The notes under the pieces: model-generated
Databases searched by the model: none
Seen by the model: the letters and a program-made list of their open reading frames with translations, nothing else
Told to the model about the DNA's origin: nothing
Position numbers and translations under genes: made by a program
Shown: piece by piece, positions 54,883 to 64,000 of the stretch
How positions within the stretch are numbered: position 1 is the stretch's first letter
Layout of the letters: every line of letters starts with the position of its first letter
NCBI GenBank assembly: GCA_017983795.1
Contig: JAGOAS010000011.1
Coordinates: 62,001-126,000, forward strand
Direction: 5' to 3'
Source of the DNA: Piscinibacter sp.
GTDB lineage: Bacteria > Pseudomonadota > Gammaproteobacteria > Burkholderiales > Burkholderiaceae_C
Length of the DNA stretch: 64,000 bases

Positions 54883-56094
54883 TCAACCGATGCGTTCGGC
54901 CCGGTAGCCCTGAGCGCGCATCGTCTCGAGGATCTGCGCGATGTGCGCTACGCCGCGCGTCTGCACCACCACCTCGATCTCGGCGCGCTCCACCGACAGC
55001 GAGGTGAAGGCGCGCTGGTGCTCCACCGAATCGATGTTCGCGCCCAGCTTGCCGAGCAGCGTGGCGACGTCGGCCAGCGCGCCCGGCACGTCGCGGATGT
55101 CCAGGCGCAGGCGCGCCAGCCGGCCCGACTTCACCATGCCGCGCTGCACGATCTCGGCCAGCACCAGCGGCTCGATGTTGCCGCCGCTGAGCACCAGGCC
55201 GACGCGGCGCCCGGCGAAGCGCCCGCTGTGCTTGAGCAGCGCGGCCAGGCCGACGGCGCCGGCGCCTTCGACCACGGTCTTCTCGATCTCCAGCAGCATC
55301 AGGATGGCCTGCTCGATGTCGTCTTCGCCGACCAGCAGCACGTCGTCGACGCGCTCGCGGATGAGGGGCAGCGTCAGCGCGCCGGGCGACTTCACCGCGA
55401 TGCCGTCGGCGATGGTGGCCTGGCCGCTCTCGCGCCGCTCGCCATGCACGGCGTTCCACACCGCCGGGAAACGTTCGGTCTGCACGCCGATCACCTGCAG
55501 GCCCGGGCGCAGCGCCTTGGCGGCGGTGGCCATGCCCGAGATCAGCCCGCCGCCGCCGATGGCGACCACCAGCGTATCGAGTTGCGGCTGCGCCGCCAGC
55601 ATCTCGAGCGCGATCGTGCCCTGGCCCGCCGCCACGGCGAGATCGTCGTAGGGGTGCACGACGGTGAGGCCGCGCTCCTGCGCGAGCGCGAGGCCGCGGG
55701 CGCGCGCGTCGTCGAAGGTGTCGCCCTCGAGCACCACGGTGGCGCCGAAGCGGCGTGTGTTCTCCACCTTCACCGCCGGCGCGAAGCGCGGCATCACGAT
55801 GGTGGCCGGCACACCCATGCGCTGCGCGTGGTAGGCCACGCCCTGCGCGTGGTTGCCGGCCGAGACGGCGAGCACGCCGGCCGCGCGTTCGGCCGCGCTC
55901 AGCTGCGCCATCTTGTTGAGCGCGCCGCGCTCCTTGAACGAGGCGGTGAACTGGTGGTTCTCGAACTTGAGCGCCACCTCGCAGCCGGCGATCGCCGACA
56001 GCGTGCGCGAATGCAGGCAGGGCGTGTCGACCACCTCGCCGCGCAGCCGCTGCGCGGCGGCCTGCACGTCGGCCAGCGAGAGCATCGCAGTCAT
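54883..56094 (-). CDS. ilvA: Threonine ammonia-lyase with ACT domain
   Basis: A 403-residue PLP enzyme deaminating threonine to 2-oxobutanoate. K54 in ASFKERGALNK binds PLP, then SAGNHAQGVAYHA, AIGGGGLISGMATA and VVEGAGAVGLAAL. A C-terminal ACT-like domain (from about 325) contains RLDIRDVPGALADVATLL. The shorter, single-ACT form resembles catabolic-type enzymes, so ilvA versus tdcB naming is uncertain. Its ATG shares a base with the pyk stop (TGATG), so the two are translationally coupled. Confidence 0.9.
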   Translation of the reverse strand: MTAMLSLADVQAAAQRLRGEVVDTPCLHSRTLSAIAGCEVALKFENHQFTASFKERGALNKMAQLSAAERAAGVLAVSAGNHAQGVAYHAQRMGVPATIVMPRFAPAVKVENTRRFGATVVLEGDTFDDARARGLALAQERGLTVVHPYDDLAVAAGQGTIALEMLAAQPQLDTLVVAIGGGGLISGMATAAKALRPGLQVIGVQTERFPAVWNAVHGERRESGQATIADGIAVKSPGALTLPLIRERVDDVLLVGEDDIEQAILMLLEIEKTVVEGAGAVGLAALLKHSGRFAGRRVGLVLSGGNIEPLVLAEIVQRGMVKSGRLARLRLDIRDVPGALADVATLLGKLGANIDSVEHQRAFTSLSVERAEIEVVVQTRGVAHIAQILETMRAQGYRAERIG

Positions 56095-57524
56095 CAGGCC
56101 ACGCGGCAGACCTTGAGCATGTTGGTGCCGCCCGGATAGCCCATCGGCTCGCCGCAGGTGATGGCGTAGGTGTCGCCGGGGCGCAGCACGCCGCGCTCCA
56201 CCAGCAGCTTCTCGGCGGCGGCGAGCGCCTGGTCGCGGTCGGTGTAGCCCGGCATCAGCAGCGGCCGCACGTTGCGGTAGAGCGTCATCTTGCGCTGCGA
56301 CACCAGCTGCGTGGTCAGGCCGAAGATCGGCACCTTGACGTTGTGCCGGCTCATCCACAGCGCGGTCGAGCCCGATTCGGTGAGCGCGAGGATGGCCTTG
56401 CAGCCCAGGTGGTGCGCGGTGAACAGCGCGCCCATCGCGATCGACTGGTCGATGCGGCCGAACTTCTTGTTGGTGAAGTCGGTCTCGATGGTCACGTCTT
56501 CCGCGGCCTCGGCCTCCAGCGCGATGGCCGCCATCTGCGTGATGGTCTCGACCGGGTATTTGCCGGCGGCCGTCTCGGCGCTGAGCATGACCGCGTCGGT
56601 GCCGTCGAGCACGGCGTTGGCCACGTCGCTCACCTCGGCGCGCGTGGGCACCGGGTTGACGATCATGGACTCCATCATCTGCGTCGCGGTGATGACCACC
56701 TTGTCCATCTCGCGCGCCATGCGGATCATGCGTTTCTGCAGCGCCGGCACGGCGGCGTTGCCGACTTCCACCGCGAGGTCGCCGCGCGCCACCATGATGC
56801 CGTCGCTCGCCTTGAGGATCTGGTCGAGCACCGGGATCGCCTCGCTGCGCTCGATCTTGGCGATCATCGCCGGCTTGTGGCGCCAGGGCTCGCCGGCCAC
56901 GTTGGCGAGCTGGCGCGCCATCTCCATGTCGGTGGCGTTTTTCGGGAAGCTCACCGCCAGGTACTCGCACTGGAAGGACATCGCGGTGCGGATGTCTTCC
57001 ATGTCCTTGGCCGTCAGCGCCGGCGCGGTGAGCCCGCCACCGGCCTTGTTGATGCCCTTGTTGTTGGAGAGCTCGCCGCCGATCACGACGGTGGTGACCA
57101 CCTCCTCGCCGCGCACCGCCTCGACCGTCAGCCGGATCAGCCCGTCGTTGAGCAGCAGCGTGTCGCCGGGCTTCACGTCACGCGGCAGATCCTTGTAGTC
57201 CAGGCCGACGCGCTCGTGGTTGCCGAGCTCGCTGGTGGCCGCGTCGAGGATGAAGCTCTGGCCGGCCTGCAGCTGCGTGGAGCCGCCGTCGAACTTGCCG
57301 ACGCGGATCTTCGGGCCCTGCAGGTCGGCCATGATCGCGACCTCCTTGCCGGCGCGCGCCGCCACCTCGCGCACCAGCGTGGCGCGGTCGATGTGGTCCT
57401 GCGCCTTGCCGTGCGAGAAGTTCAGGCGCACCACGTCGACCCCCGCGCGCAGCATGCGCTCGAGCACCTCGGGGGAACTGGATGCGGGGCCGAGCGTGGC
57501 AACGATCTTGGTGGCGCGGGCCAT
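56094..57524 (-). CDS. pyk: Pyruvate kinase
   Basis: A 476-residue pyruvate kinase. TKIVATLGPASSSPEVLERM starts the barrel, then VVRLNFSHG, MADLQGPKIRVG, the catalytic-lysine segment MIAKIERSEAIP, and the metal-site GIMVARGDLAVEVG and ATQMMESM. The C-domain has ILALTESGSTA. It transfers phosphate from PEP to ADP. It lies 78 bases after pgk and is coupled to ilvA. Confidence 0.96.
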   Translation of the reverse strand: MARATKIVATLGPASSSPEVLERMLRAGVDVVRLNFSHGKAQDHIDRATLVREVAARAGKEVAIMADLQGPKIRVGKFDGGSTQLQAGQSFILDAATSELGNHERVGLDYKDLPRDVKPGDTLLLNDGLIRLTVEAVRGEEVVTTVVIGGELSNNKGINKAGGGLTAPALTAKDMEDIRTAMSFQCEYLAVSFPKNATDMEMARQLANVAGEPWRHKPAMIAKIERSEAIPVLDQILKASDGIMVARGDLAVEVGNAAVPALQKRMIRMAREMDKVVITATQMMESMIVNPVPTRAEVSDVANAVLDGTDAVMLSAETAAGKYPVETITQMAAIALEAEAAEDVTIETDFTNKKFGRIDQSIAMGALFTAHHLGCKAILALTESGSTALWMSRHNVKVPIFGLTTQLVSQRKMTLYRNVRPLLMPGYTDRDQALAAAEKLLVERGVLRPGDTYAITCGEPMGYPGGTNMLKVCRVA

Positions 57525-57592
57525 GGAGTCTCCGTGAGCGGGGTCGTTTGAGGAATTATCGAAGCGTGCCGGCGCGCCGACCCCGGAATGCC

Positions 57593-57609
57593 GGCATGAC
57601 TGTCATGCC
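57593..57609. terminator. Small hairpin at pgk stop
   Basis: GGCATGA (57593-57599), CTG, TCATGCC (57603-57609): a perfect 7-bp stem spanning the pgk stop codon, in the 78-base gap before pyk. It may attenuate or process the pgk-pyk transcript; there is no U-tract. Confidence 0.4.
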
Positions 57610-58796
57610 TGCGCGCGCTTGGCGAGGATCTCGAAGGCCGGCAGCGTCTTGCCCTCCAGCACCTCGAGGAAGGCACCGCCGCCGGTGGAGATGTAGCCCA
57701 CCTGCTTCTCGATGCCGTACTTGGCGATGGCCGCCAGCGTGTCGCCGCCGCCGGCGATGCTGAAGGCCTTGCTCTTGGCGATGGCACGCGCGACCGCTTC
57801 CGTGCCCTTGGCGAAGGCGTCGAACTCGAACACACCCACCGGGCCGTTCCAGACGATGGTGCCGGCGGCTTCCAGCATGCCGGCCAGCTGCGCGGCGGTC
57901 TGCGGGCCGATGTCGAGGATGAGGTCGTCGGCGGCCACGTCCTGGGCGGCCTTCACGGTCGGCTTGGCATCGGCCTTGAATTCCTTGGCGGTCACCACGT
58001 CGACGGGAATCGGTACCGCCGCGCCGCGCGCCTTCATCGCCTCGATCACGGCCTTGGCGTCGCCCACCAGATCCTTCTCGGCCAGGCTGTTGCCGATCGG
58101 CAGGCCCGCGGCCAGCATGAAGGTGTTGGCGATGCCGCCGCCGACGATCAGCTGATCGACATTCTTCGCCAGGCTCTGCAGGATGGTCAGCTTGGTCGAG
58201 ACCTTGGAGCCCGCGACGATCGCCACCAGCGGGCGCTTCGGGTTGGCCAGCGCCTTGGAGATGGCGTCGATCTCGGCCGCGAGCAGCGGGCCGGCGCAGG
58301 CGACCTTGGCGAACTGCGCGATGCCGTAGGTCGAGGCCTCGGCGCGGTGCGCGGTGCCGAAGGCGTCGTGCACGAAGATGTCGCACAGCGCGGCCATCTT
58401 CTTCGCCAGCTCCTCGTTATTCTTCTTCTCGCCCTTGTTGAGGCGGCAGTTTTCCAGCATCACCACCTGGCCGGGCGCGACCTGCACACCATCGACCCAG
58501 TTGGACACCAGCTTGACCTCGCGGCCGAGCAGTTCGCCCATGCGCTTGGCGACGGGTGCGAGCGAATCCTCCGGCTTGAACTCGCCTTCGGTCGGGCGGC
58601 CCAGGTGCGAGGTGACCATCACCGCGGCGCCGGCCTTCAGTGCCTGCTCGACGCAGGGCACGCTGGCGCGGATGCGGGTGTCCTCGGTGATGTTGCCGGC
58701 GTCGTCCTGGGGCACGTTGAGGTCGGCGCGGATGAAGACACGTTGGCCCGCCACCTTGCCGGCGGCGATGAGGTCGGTAAAACGCAGAACGTTCAT
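57603..58796 (-). CDS. pgk: Phosphoglycerate kinase
   Basis: A 397-residue kinase: [20 protein letters not shown] near residue 20, [24 protein letters not shown], the nucleotide-site [31 protein letters not shown] and a final [14 protein letters not shown] and [14 protein letters not shown]. It makes ATP from 1,3-bisphosphoglycerate. gap, often its upstream neighbour, is absent; azlCD converges from the left end of the next block on the same strand. Confidence 0.96.
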   Translation of the reverse strand: MNVLRFTDLIAAGKVAGQRVFIRADLNVPQDDAGNITEDTRIRASVPCVEQALKAGAAVMVTSHLGRPTEGEFKPEDSLAPVAKRMGELLGREVKLVSNWVDGVQVAPGQVVMLENCRLNKGEKKNNEELAKKMAALCDIFVHDAFGTAHRAEASTYGIAQFAKVACAGPLLAAEIDAISKALANPKRPLVAIVAGSKVSTKLTILQSLAKNVDQLIVGGGIANTFMLAAGLPIGNSLAEKDLVGDAKAVIEAMKARGAAVPIPVDVVTAKEFKADAKPTVKAAQDVAADDLILDIGPQTAAQLAGMLEAAGTIVWNGPVGVFEFDAFAKGTEAVARAIAKSKAFSIAGGGDTLAAIAKYGIEKQVGYISTGGGAFLEVLEGKTLPAFEILAKRAQA

Positions 58797-58870
58797 GATG
58801 AAACTCGGCTAGTGATGATAAGGTAACTTGGTTACGGCGTGGATTCGGCTTGTCGCCGGCGGATCGCTGC

Positions 58871-59209
58871 TCACCATCCCCACCACCATCGCAGTGGCAG
58901 GAACACGGCCAGACCGGCGAGCAGCGGACCCAGCACACCCGGGCGCCACAGGTAATACAGCGAGGCGGCGATCACGGCGGGCAGCCGCGCATCCTGCCAG
59001 GTGGCGATCAACGCTCCGTGGGTCATGATCACCTCCGGGACCACGACCGCAGCCAGCGCCGCGAGCGGCGCCACCTTCAGGCCTCGCTGCAACCAATCGG
59101 GAATCTTGACCTCGCGCTCGGGAAAAAGGAAGAAGCCGCGCGCGACCACGGTCACCACGGCGAGCCCGAGGATGGTGAGAGCGCCCCAGACGCCGTCGAT
59201 CGTCGTCAT
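58871..59209 (-). CDS. azlD: AzlD-like branched-chain amino acid export subunit
   Basis: A 112-residue membrane protein with three to four predicted helices (WGALTILGLAVVTVVARGFF, VAPLAALAAVVVPEVIM, then AASLYYLWRPGVLGPLLAGLA). Size, RGFFLFP and pairing with AzlC identify AzlD, the small partner of the branched-chain amino acid exporter. Its ATG overlaps the azlC stop (ATGA). Ends in a tryptophan-rich RWWWGW. Confidence 0.87.
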   Translation of the reverse strand: MTTIDGVWGALTILGLAVVTVVARGFFLFPEREVKIPDWLQRGLKVAPLAALAAVVVPEVIMTHGALIATWQDARLPAVIAASLYYLWRPGVLGPLLAGLAVFLPLRWWWGW

Positions 59210-59934
59210 GCGCCGCCTCGCAGTTTCTGGGCCGCGCGGTCGGCGTGCTCCATCATGAAACCGGCGGCAACGGCCGCGGCGATGGCGACGACGATGTTGA
59301 GCTTGAGCGGCAAGGCGTAGGCCGCCACCGCGGCGGCGCCGGCGACCAGCGCGGCCGTCCAGGTGCTGCGGTCGTGCATCAGGCCGTAGGTCAGGCCGAG
59401 CATGGCCAGCGTGCCGGCGAAGCCCAGCCCCCATTCGGTCGGGATCGCCGCCGACAGGAAGATGCCGAGCAGGGCGGGGATCTGCCAGGTCAGCCAGATC
59501 GTGGCGATGCCGCCGAGGATGTAGGGCACCTGGCCCGGCTCGCGCTTCGCGCCCGGCCAGGCGCGCTGGAAGGCGATCAGGTTGAGATCGGCGAGCAGGT
59601 AGCCGATCGCCAGGCGGCGCGCGCGCGGCAGGTGGCCGAGGTGGGTGCGCCATTGCGCGCTGAAGATCACGAAGCGCAGGTTGACGCAGAAGGCCGCGGC
59701 CCAGATCACCCACATCGGCGCGCCGCTGGCCAGCAGCGGCAGCGAGGCCAGTTGCGCGCTGCCGGCGTAGACCGTGAGCGACATCAGCACCGCCAGCGGC
59801 AGCGACAGGCCGCTCTTGGCCATCGCCACGCCGGTGACCAGGGCCCAGGCCGCAATGCCGGGGGCGAAGTCGAGCATGTCGCGCGCGCCGCGGCGGAAGT
59901 GGGAGTCGTGCAGCAGCGCACGCAGCGGGGTCAT
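59206..59934 (-). CDS. azlC: AzlC-family branched-chain amino acid exporter
   Basis: A 242-residue inner-membrane protein with about seven helices. FAPGIAAWALVTGVAMAKSG near residue 24, YAGSAQLASLPLL and VNLRFVIFSAQWR are AzlC signatures. With AzlD it exports valine, leucine or isoleucine analogues. It is the first gene of the pair. Confidence 0.9.
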   Translation of the reverse strand: MTPLRALLHDSHFRRGARDMLDFAPGIAAWALVTGVAMAKSGLSLPLAVLMSLTVYAGSAQLASLPLLASGAPMWVIWAAAFCVNLRFVIFSAQWRTHLGHLPRARRLAIGYLLADLNLIAFQRAWPGAKREPGQVPYILGGIATIWLTWQIPALLGIFLSAAIPTEWGLGFAGTLAMLGLTYGLMHDRSTWTAALVAGAAAVAAYALPLKLNIVVAIAAAVAAGFMMEHADRAAQKLRGGA

Positions 59935-59990
59935 CCCCGCATTGTCGTCGCTCGCGGTGAAGGGCCGATCAGGCCCGGGTCAGCACGCGA

Positions 59991-60374
59991 TCAGGACTCG
60001 TGCCCCTTGGCCTTGTCGCGCGCCTTGGCTTCGCGGCCCTTGGCGGGCGGCTTCTCGGCGCGCTCGCCGTCCGCTTCCTCGCTGGGCTTGGCGGCGGGCG
60101 CCGCCGCGGCGAGTTGCGGGTGCACCTCGTCGATCTTGTTCTCGCGCATGTAGTCGTTCATCTCGCGCCAGCCGGCAAACACCGCGGCGCGATCGGCCTT
60201 CTTGTTGAGCGCGTAGCAGTCCTCGATCGCGCGGCCGGCATGGCGGCAGGCGCCGCCGATCGCCTTGCCGTCGGCTTCGCGGGTGGCGGCCAGCTTTTCG
60301 GGCGACTCGATGCCCAGCATGTCGCAGCCGGCGAGGAGCGTGAGCAGCAGCAGCGGGACGAGGTGCTTTTTCAT
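59991..60374 (-). CDS. Small lipoprotein of unknown function
   Basis: A 127-residue protein with a clear lipoprotein signal, MKKHLVPLLLLTLLAGC (C17). The next 70 residues have paired cysteines (GGACRHAG and EDCYALNKK) in a helical-looking segment. The tail from about 90 is a low-complexity Ala/Pro/Lys/Glu stretch (AAAAPAAKPSEEADGERAEK). I do not recognise the family. It lies 47 bases downstream of htpX on the same strand. Confidence 0.7.
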   Translation of the reverse strand: MKKHLVPLLLLTLLAGCDMLGIESPEKLAATREADGKAIGGACRHAGRAIEDCYALNKKADRAAVFAGWREMNDYMRENKIDEVHPQLAAAAPAAKPSEEADGERAEKPPAKGREAKARDKAKGHES

Positions 60375-60421
60375 GGCGGTCTGAGCGCCTTTTCGGCGCG
60401 CCCGCCGCGAACTTGAGCGCC

Positions 60422-61273
60422 TCAGGCGCCGCCCGGCGCCATCGCCAGCAGGCGCTGCACGCGCTCCTCGGTCGAGGGGTGCGTGGAGAACAGCCCGCGC
60501 AGCCCGCCGCCGGACAGCGGGTTCATGATCATCATCTGCGCCGTCTCGGGGTGGCGCTCGGTGGCCGCCATCGGAATGCGCTGGGCGTAGGCATGGATCT
60601 TCTCCAGCGCCGAGGCGAGCGCACGCGGGTCGCCCGAGATCTCGGCGCCGCCGCGGTCGGCCTCGAACTCGCGCGCACGGCTGATCGCCATCTGGATCAG
60701 GCTGGCCGCCAGCGGCGCCAGCAGGGCGACCAGCAGGCCGACGATGGGGTTGGCCGGCCGGCCCTCGCTGTCGCGCCCGCCGAACATCATGGCGATGTTG
60801 GCCAGCATCGAGATCGCGCCGGCCATGGTCGCGCTGACGGTGCTGATCAGGATGTCGCGGTGCTTCACGTGCGCCAGCTCGTGTGCCATCACGCCGCGCA
60901 TCTCGCGCTCGCTGAGCACGCGCAGGATGCCGGTGGTGGCCGCCACGGCGGCGTGCTCGGGGTTGCGGCCGGTGGCGAAGGCGTTGGGCGCGTCCTCGTC
61001 GATCAGGTAGACGCGCGGCATCGGCAGCTGGGCCCGCTCGGCCAGTTCGCGCACCATGCGATAGAACTGCGGCGCGCTCGCCTCGTCGACCTCGCGCGCG
61101 TTGTACATCTTCAGCACCATCTTGTCGGAGAACCAGTAGCTGAAGAAATTCATCGCCACGGCGATGGCCAGCGCGATCATCATCCCGCTGCGCCCGCCCA
61201 TGACCGAGCCGATGGCCATGAAGAGGGCGGTGATGGCCGCCATCAGGACGGCGGTCTTCATCAGATTGAACAT
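60422..61273 (-). CDS. htpX: Membrane zinc protease HtpX
   Basis: A 283-residue membrane metalloprotease for quality control of membrane proteins. Two N-terminal helices ([19 protein letters not shown] and [16 protein letters not shown]) are followed by the zinc motif H131-ELA-H135 in [13 protein letters not shown], a further hydrophobic pair, and the distal ligand region [26 protein letters not shown] is the conserved C-terminus. Confidence 0.95.
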   Translation of the reverse strand: MFNLMKTAVLMAAITALFMAIGSVMGGRSGMMIALAIAVAMNFFSYWFSDKMVLKMYNAREVDEASAPQFYRMVRELAERAQLPMPRVYLIDEDAPNAFATGRNPEHAAVAATTGILRVLSEREMRGVMAHELAHVKHRDILISTVSATMAGAISMLANIAMMFGGRDSEGRPANPIVGLLVALLAPLAASLIQMAISRAREFEADRGGAEISGDPRALASALEKIHAYAQRIPMAATERHPETAQMMIMNPLSGGGLRGLFSTHPSTEERVQRLLAMAPGGA

Positions 61274-61345
61274 GGTTCGCTTGACTCCGTGACTGTGTGC
61301 GCCGCCAACGCGGCACTGCCGTAGATGCGGCCCGCGCCGCCGAGT

Positions 61346-62305
61346 TCAACCGGGGGTGACGTGAAAGCGCGCGCCGGGCGCGATCGGGTGGCCGCTCAGG
61401 TAGGCCGCCGCGGGGAGGCGCTTGCCGCCGGCGCGCTGCAATTCGGTCAGGCGCAGGGCACCTTCGCCGCAGGCGACTTCGACGCCCGCCTCGCCGACCG
61501 CCAGCACCTCGCCCGGCTGGCCGCTGCCGGCGCAGGGCAACGCGCGCCAGACCTTGATCGTCTCGCCCGCCAGCACGCTGCTGGCCCCGGGAAAGGGGTC
61601 GAAGGCGCGCAGGCGGCGTTCGATCACGGCCGCCGGCAGCCGCCAATCGATGGCTGCCTCGGCCTTCTCGATCTTGTGCGCGTAGCTCACGCCTTCGGCC
61701 GGCTGCTTCACCGGATGCAAGCCGCCGCAGGCTGCCAGTTCCAGCGCCTCGACGATCAGCCGCCCGCCCAGCGCGGCCAGGCGGTCGTGCAGCGTCGCGG
61801 TGCTGTCGTCGGCACGAATCGCCTCGCGCGCTTCGAGCAGCATGTCGCCCGTATCGAGGCCGGCATCCATCTGCATGATGGTGATGCCGGTCTCCGCGTC
61901 ACCCGCCTCGATGGCGCGGTGGATCGGCGCCGCGCCGCGCCAGCGCGGCAGCAGCGAGGCGTGGATGTTCAGGCAGCCCAGGCGCGGCAGCTCCAGCACC
62001 CAGGCCGGCAGGATCAGGCCGTAGGCCGCAACCACCATCACCTCGGGCCGCGCCGCCAGCAGCGCCTCGCGCGCGGCCGCCGCGTCCTCGCCGTACTTGC
62101 CATCGAGCTTGAGCCCGCGCGGCTGCGCGACGGCGATGCCATGCGCTTGCGCGAAGGCCTTCACGGGCGAGGCCTGCAGCTTCATGCCGCGGCCGGCCGG
62201 GCGATCGGGCTGGGTCAGCACGAGCGGAATCTCGAAGCCGGCGGCGTGCAGCCGCTGCAGCGCGACGGCCGCGAATTCCGGCGTGCCGGCGAAGACGACG
62301 CGCAT
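61346..62305 (-). CDS. fmt: Methionyl-tRNA formyltransferase
   Basis: A 319-residue enzyme formylating initiator Met-tRNA with 10-formyl-[22 protein letters not shown] at the start, [20 protein letters not shown], and [13 protein letters not shown] (catalytic Asp region) are conserved; a C-terminal tRNA-binding barrel follows. It lies 13 bases after def, the usual pair that adds and removes the formyl group. Confidence 0.95.
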   Translation of the reverse strand: MRVVFAGTPEFAAVALQRLHAAGFEIPLVLTQPDRPAGRGMKLQASPVKAFAQAHGIAVAQPRGLKLDGKYGEDAAAAREALLAARPEVMVVAAYGLILPAWVLELPRLGCLNIHASLLPRWRGAAPIHRAIEAGDAETGITIMQMDAGLDTGDMLLEAREAIRADDSTATLHDRLAALGGRLIVEALELAACGGLHPVKQPAEGVSYAHKIEKAEAAIDWRLPAAVIERRLRAFDPFPGASSVLAGETIKVWRALPCAGSGQPGEVLAVGEAGVEVACGEGALRLTELQRAGGKRLPAAAYLSGHPIAPGARFHVTPG

Positions 62306-62318
62306 GGCCGCCGCCGCC

Positions 62319-62831
62319 TCAGGCGCGCACTTCGTCGCGCGACTTCTTCAGCATCTTGGTCTTGATGCGCTCGCGCTTGAGCGGGCTGAGGTATTCGACA
62401 AAGACCTTGCCCATCAGGTGATCCATCTCGTGCTGCACGCACACCGAGAGCAGGCCCTCGGCCTCGAACTCGTAGCTCTGGCCTTCGCGGTTCAGCGCAC
62501 GCACGCGCACGCGGGCGTGGCGCTGCACCTTGTCGTAGATGGCCGGCACCGACAGGCAGCCTTCGTCGCCGACGTGCATCTCCTCGCTGCGCATCGTCAG
62601 CTCCGGATTGATGAGCACGCGCGGCTCGTTGCGCGCCTCCGAGGTGTCGATGACGATCACGCGCTCGTGCACGTCGACCTGCGTGGCCGCGAGGCCCACG
62701 CCCTCCGCGGCGTACATGGTTTCGAGCATGTCGTCGACGAGCTGGCGGATGCGCGCGTCGACCTGCGCGACCGGCCTGGCGACGGTATGCAGGCGCGGGT
62801 CGGGGTAGCGGAGGATGTTCAGGTGAGCCAT
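62319..62831 (-). CDS. def: Peptide deformylase
   Basis: A 170-residue metalloenzyme. GVGLAATQ at 45-52, E90-G-C92-L-S with metal ligand C92, and Q133-H134-E135-MD-H138 supply the complete site. It removes the N-formyl group from nascent proteins. First gene of def-fmt, divergent from the LysM gene across 236 bases. Confidence 0.96.
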   Translation of the reverse strand: MAHLNILRYPDPRLHTVARPVAQVDARIRQLVDDMLETMYAAEGVGLAATQVDVHERVIVIDTSEARNEPRVLINPELTMRSEEMHVGDEGCLSVPAIYDKVQRHARVRVRALNREGQSYEFEAEGLLSVCVQHEMDHLMGKVFVEYLSPLKRERIKTKMLKKSRDEVRA

Positions 62832-62929
62832 TTGTATCCAGTCGATTCTGCCGGAAGGCTTTGTGGAGCGCGCACAACGAGACGGTCCGTGACAGGCCTC
62901 ACACTGCGCGCTGCAGCGGCCCAGTTTCG

Positions 62930-62958
62930 TTGCGATATCAAGGGTTTAGAGGCAGAAT
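62930..62958 (+). promoter_or_regulatory. Probable promoter of the LysM gene
   Basis: TTGCGA (62930-62935), 17 bases, CAGAAT (62953-62958): 4/6 and 4/6 consensus matches with ideal spacing, 110 bases upstream of the LysM gene. The rest of the divergent region 62832-63067 shows no gene, RNA or obvious repeat. Confidence 0.35.
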
Positions 62959-63067
62959 CTTCGAAACCATATGAGCATTTTCGCCGAATGCGGGCCGCTC
63001 ACGGAGCGTTCGGCTCAGCAACCCTAGAGCGCGCCGGCTTGCCCGCACGCCCCGGAGAACCGCCCCC

Positions 63068-64000
63068 ATGATGCGTCGCCAGCCCATTGTCCCCCCTGCC
63101 CGCCGGGCCGCTGCGCTCACGACGGCCATCGGCGCCATGCTGCTCGCCACGTCGGCGTCGGCCGTCAACTACCCGGTGACGCCGCAGCAGCGTGGCACGG
63201 CGCAGCAGGTCGCGCAGGCGGGCGTGCCGCTGTCGGAGCTGGCCGCCAACGCACCCGACTCCTACACCGTCAAGCGCGGCGACACGCTGTGGGCCATCTC
63301 CAGCCTGTTCCTCAAGTCGCCCTGGCGCTGGCCGGAGCTGTGGGGCATGAACCTCGAGCAGATCCGCAACCCGCACCTGATCTACCCGGGGCAGATCCTC
63401 TACCTCGACAAGACCGGCGGCCGGGCGCGCCTGCGCGTCGGGCAGGCGATCGGCCCGGACGGCAGCGTGAAGCTCTCGCCGCGCGTGCGCTCCAGCGGCC
63501 TGGGCGACGGCGCGATTCCGTCCATCCCCTTCCACCTGATCGAGCCCTTCCTGACCGAAGCGGTGATCTTCCCGGCCAACGAACTCGAAACCGCGCCGCG
63601 CATCGTCGGCACGCAGGAAGGCCGCGTCGTGCTCGCCAAGGGCGAACGGGCCTACGTGCGCGGCGAGATCGCGCCGCAGCGTGAGTTCCGCATCTTCCGC
63701 GAGCCCAAGGCCCTGCGCGACCCGTCGACCAAGGAAGTGCTGGGCTACGAGGCCACCTACGTCGGCGCGGCCGAGTACACGCGCCCCGGCGAGACGCGCA
63801 ACGGCGCCGACGGCAAGCCGGAGATCGTGCCGGCGACCTTCACCGTCACCGCCGCCAAGCTGGAAGCCGGCGTGGGCGACCGCCTGGCGCCGATGCCGGC
63901 GCGCGAGTTCAGCAACTACGCACCGCATGCGCCGCAGGGCGCGGTCGGCGGCCAGATCGTCTCGATCTACGGCGACGGGCTGACGGCCGGCCAGAACCAG
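63068..64000 (+). CDS. LysM-domain peptidoglycan-binding protein, 3' end outside window
   Basis: The first 311 codons of a secreted protein. A signal-type N-terminus (AALTTAIGAMLLATSASA, cleavage near 32) precedes one LysM domain (about 65-114: SYTVKRGDTLWAISSLFLK, LIYPGQILYLDK). A family-specific C-terminal region with RVRSSGLGDGAIPSIPFHLI and YVRGEIAPQREFRIFREP follows and continues beyond base 64000. ATG 63071 is an equally good start. In related genomes such a gene lies between def/fmt and dprA, so dprA may follow. Confidence 0.87.
   Translation, partial: MMRRQPIVPPARRAAALTTAIGAMLLATSASAVNYPVTPQQRGTAQQVAQAGVPLSELAANAPDSYTVKRGDTLWAISSLFLKSPWRWPELWGMNLEQIRNPHLIYPGQILYLDKTGGRARLRVGQAIGPDGSVKLSPRVRSSGLGDGAIPSIPFHLIEPFLTEAVIFPANELETAPRIVGTQEGRVVLAKGERAYVRGEIAPQREFRIFREPKALRDPSTKEVLGYEATYVGAAEYTRPGETRNGADGKPEIVPATFTVTAAKLEAGVGDRLAPMPAREFSNYAPHAPQGAVGGQIVSIYGDGLTAGQNQ

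Noticed and set aside
52534..56139. A 1201-codon plus-strand open frame opposite ppsA and ilvA
   Set aside because: Both minus-strand genes have intact catalytic motifs throughout; the opposing frame has low-complexity His/Arg/Ala sequence.

Overview
The window is about 70% G+C, with overlapping start and stop codons, very short intergenic gaps and housekeeping order typical of Burkholderiales (Betaproteobacteria). Examples of that order are 5-FCL/slt/GST/cca, midA/pteridine reductase/folB/ttcA, fba/purE/purK/sua5 and ahcY/tlyA/metF. The SAH riboswitch and the protein families fit a member of the Rubrivivax-Leptothrix-like lineage, but genus cannot be fixed from the sequence alone. I see no rRNA, tRNA, CRISPR array, transposase or phage gene. 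No gene-free stretch exceeds 300 bases; the longest is 62832-63067 (236 bases), a promoter region.

Layout. 1-1150: a ParD/ParE-like toxin-antitoxin pair lying immediately upstream of the 5' part of an MmeI-like restriction-modification enzyme, all on the minus strand. 1147-5974: a metallo-beta-lactamase-fold hydrolase, a YcaQ-like glycosylase, an MFS exporter coupled to a HAD-IIB phosphatase, and a haloacid-dehalogenase-like protein. 5971-17250: the main accessory block, a sugar-acid catabolic locus built around a GntR/FadR-type regulator. Its left arm encodes LtnD-, OtnI- and DenD-like enzymes plus an SDR. Its right arm encodes a complete sugar-type ABC transporter, a beta-hydroxyacid dehydrogenase and an IlvD/Edd (arabonate-type) dehydratase. 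The kinase and aldolase of the known tetronate pathway are absent here. 17329-20015: cytochrome c, an anchorless TonB-C-terminal protein, an EamA transporter and a gluconate-5-dehydrogenase-like SDR.

20086-23282: SAH riboswitch and ahcY-tlyA-metF (methyl cycle). 23425-27029: OmpW, two 5-formyl-THF cyclo-ligase paralogues, TfoX-like, DUF2917 and a LysR regulator. 27059-38387: slt, GST, cca, an orphan norE/norF pair, DUF2905, midA, pteridine reductase, folB, ttcA, two lipoproteins and glmU. 38371-44596: a PAS-GGDEF-EAL protein, family-4 uracil-DNA glycosylase, rimI, tsaB, dacB and a SemiSWEET. 44566-47523: OmpW plus two SGNH/GDSL lipoproteins, one apparently lacking its nucleophile, the other preceded by a perfect TetR-type palindrome.

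47563-58796: sua5, purK, purE, a thioredoxin-TPR protein, and a run of minus-strand genes for the PEP/pyruvate node (fba, ppsA, ilvA, pyk, pgk). 58871-64000: azlCD, a small lipoprotein, htpX, fmt, def and the start of a LysM protein that runs off the window.

Most genes are core metabolism. The points most worth following are the tetronate-like locus with its missing steps, the toxin-antitoxin/R-M arrangement, the TetR palindrome in front of the esterase-OmpW pair, and the GDSL pseudoenzyme. Very long open frames antisense to real genes are frequent and are treated as high-G+C artefacts.
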